Source of the DNA: Paenibacillus sp. PK3_47
GTDB lineage: Bacteria > Bacillota > Bacilli > Paenibacillales > Paenibacillaceae
Length of the DNA stretch: 64,000 nt
Assembly (NCBI RefSeq): GCF_023520895.1
Contig: NZ_CP026029.1
Location: 4,154,001 to 4,218,000, forward strand
Direction: 5' to 3'
Numbering within the stretch: the stretch's first letter is position 1; each line of letters opens with the position of its first letter. Position numbers and translations under genes: made by a program. Below are positions 62,767 to 64,000 of this stretch, one piece after another. The notes below the pieces were generated by a model. It had not been told where the DNA came from, ran no database searches, and was given only the letters and a program-made list of their open reading frames with translations.

Positions 62767-63878
62767 ATATGAAAAACGGAAGCCAGGCCGCAGTGCTAGA
62801 ACCCTCCCCGGTAAAATCCGGCAAAAGATTCTCCATGCGTCTCGAATACGATGCAAGCCGCACCCGCTCCCCGTGGTGGTCGCCGTTCCTGTCCGTCGTT
62901 CTTGCCCTGCTGCTGTGCGCGGTATTTATAGCTGCCAACGGCATGAGTCCGGTTACGGTATATGAAAAAATGTTCCGCGGGGCCTTCGGCACCTCCTATG
63001 GTATTACTGAAACCATGGTCAAAGCGATTCCTTTGCTGCTCTGCGGACTGGGAATTGCTGTAGCCTACCGGATTTCTGTCTGGAATATCGGAGCAGAAGG
63101 CCAGTTGACGGTCGGGGCGATGGCTGCTACGGCAGTTACGATTTATTTTCCCGGTCTGCCGGCGTTCTGGTCCATCTCACTGATGCTGCTGTTCGGAACT
63201 GCCGCCGGAGCGTTGTGGGGACTGATGACTGCGATTCCGCGGACACACTTTGGAGTCAATGAACTGATTACTTCCCTGATGCTGAACTATGTGGCACTGC
63301 TGGCGCTCGATTATGTAGTGTTCGGCCCCTGGAAAGACCCGGCCGGGTTTAACTTTCCCGGTTCACCGATGTTCACGGCTGCCCAGTCGCTGCCGGTGCT
63401 GGGGTCCACGAGGCTGCATATCGGACTTATTTTTGGTCTTATTGCCGTAGTGATCTATTATCTGATGATCAAATTTACCCGCTGGGGTTATGAGCTGCGC
63501 CTGATCGGCGCCAATCCTACAGCCGCCCGTTACGCGGGCATCCCTATTAAACGCCATATCATTATCGTGATGCTGATCAGCGGCGGCCTGGCAGGCATTG
63601 CCGGTATGGCCGAGGTATCGGGGGTTACGCACAAGCTGATGCAGGGAATCTCGCCGGGGTACGGGTATACGGCCATCATTGTCGCCTGGCTCGCCAAACT
63701 GAATCCGCTGGGCCTTATCGTCACCTCCGTCCTGTTCGGCGGCCTGATTGTCGGCGGCTACAGTGTGCAGACGATCGGACTGCCTTCGTCCATCTCGGAG
63801 ATGCTGCAGGGTTCGATCCTGTTCTTCCTGATTGCCGGCGATATGATTCACCGTTTCCGCATCCGGCGGAGCGTATAG
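62763..63878 (+). CDS. ABC importer permease 2A
   Basis: A 371-residue permease of the BPD_transp_2 family, homologous to NupP. After a polar N-terminal tail (about 1-38) it has about eight to nine helices, the VWNIGAEGQLTVGAM motif (near 107), the GVNELITSLMLNYVAL segment and the coupling loop GANPTAARYAGIPIKRH (near 243). ATG 62763 overlaps the ATPase stop. It is followed 31 bases later by the second permease. Confidence 0.92.
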   Translation: MNMKNGSQAAVLEPSPVKSGKRFSMRLEYDASRTRSPWWSPFLSVVLALLLCAVFIAANGMSPVTVYEKMFRGAFGTSYGITETMVKAIPLLLCGLGIAVAYRISVWNIGAEGQLTVGAMAATAVTIYFPGLPAFWSISLMLLFGTAAGALWGLMTAIPRTHFGVNELITSLMLNYVALLALDYVVFGPWKDPAGFNFPGSPMFTAAQSLPVLGSTRLHIGLIFGLIAVVIYYLMIKFTRWGYELRLIGANPTAARYAGIPIKRHIIIVMLISGGLAGIAGMAEVSGVTHKLMQGISPGYGYTAIIVAWLAKLNPLGLIVTSVLFGGLIVGGYSVQTIGLPSSISEMLQGSILFFLIAGDMIHRFRIRRSV

Positions 63879-63909
63879 CAGCTTCTTGTTATAAGAAGGG
63901 AGTAAACTC

Positions 63910-64000
63910 ATGGATTTCACTACACAGTTATTAATCGCTGCCATATCTGCCGGAACACCGCTGCTGCTCGCTACCCTGGGAGGCATTCTGACGGAACGTG
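63910..64000 (+). CDS. ABC importer permease 2B (cut by window end)
   Basis: The first 30 codons of the second permease, NupQ-like: MDFTTQLLIAAISAGTPLLL is followed by ATLGGILTER, matching the start of NupQ (ALGGIFSERSG). ATG 63910 follows AGAAGGGAG. The rest lies beyond the window. Confidence 0.85.
   Translation, partial: MDFTTQLLIAAISAGTPLLLATLGGILTER

Overview
The window looks like chromosomal DNA of a Gram-positive, spore-forming Firmicute of the Paenibacillus type. Supporting signs are sigma-A promoters with 17-base spacers, strong AAGGAGG ribosome sites with frequent GTG/TTG starts, an infC-rpmI-rplT operon behind an L20-type leader, a T-box in front of ilvB, an LPXTG surface protein, an ECF sigma/anti-sigma pair and protein matches recognised by eye. 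No database search was possible, so the genus is an inference.

Layout. 1-121: 3' end (domains V and VI) of a group II intron whose body lies to the left. 0.2-3.5 kb: UgtP-like glycosyltransferase and PAP2 phosphatase (minus strand), then a membrane GT2 glycosyltransferase (plus strand). 3.5-5.0 kb: infC-rpmI-rplT with an attenuator. 5.1-10.8 kb: acyl-CoA thioesterase and a nupNOPQ-like nucleoside ABC importer. 10.9-11.7 kb: Gly/Tyr-rich protein and GNAT acetyltransferase. 11.8-17.5 kb: T-box-controlled ilvB-ilvH-ilvC-leuA operon, with leuB on its own at 30.4 kb. 17.6-22.0 kb: 1454-residue LPXTG adhesin-like protein. 22.1-26.3 kb: double-kinase hybrid sensor and SARP-like response regulator. 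26.5-29.1 kb: ECF sigma operon. 29.2-36.2 kb: aldo/keto reductase, leuB, peroxiredoxin, a sporulation-type kinase, leucyl aminopeptidase and small genes. 36.3-38.8 kb: feoA-feoB with a Fur-box-like site. 39-42.5 kb: aldolase-like protein, a GGDEF-EAL protein and tRNA-Gly. 42.8-51.1 kb: M20 dipeptidase, THUMP-type methyltransferase, Nudix, ASCH, ABC-F, PH-domain and chromate-transporter genes. 51.3-54.7 kb: a 112-bp tandem repeat, a frameshifted gamma-glutamyltransferase gene and an amidase. 54.8-56.3 kb: non-genic repeats (two related 51-bp arrays and a microsatellite). 56.5-64 kb: PucR regulator, XdhC, MocA-like cytidylyltransferase and a second BMP-type ABC importer cut by the window end; together these suggest purine uptake and catabolism.

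The most unusual features are the two 51-bp arrays (6 and 14 units, same period, about 57% alike in register), the 112-bp repeat that copies the 5' end and ribosome site of the adjacent gamma-glutamyltransferase gene, the one-base frameshift in that gene, a hairpin between the binding-protein and ATPase genes in both importer operons, and a 54-codon ORF plus terminator in the leader of the ABC-F gene. No complete new defence or mobile system was seen.
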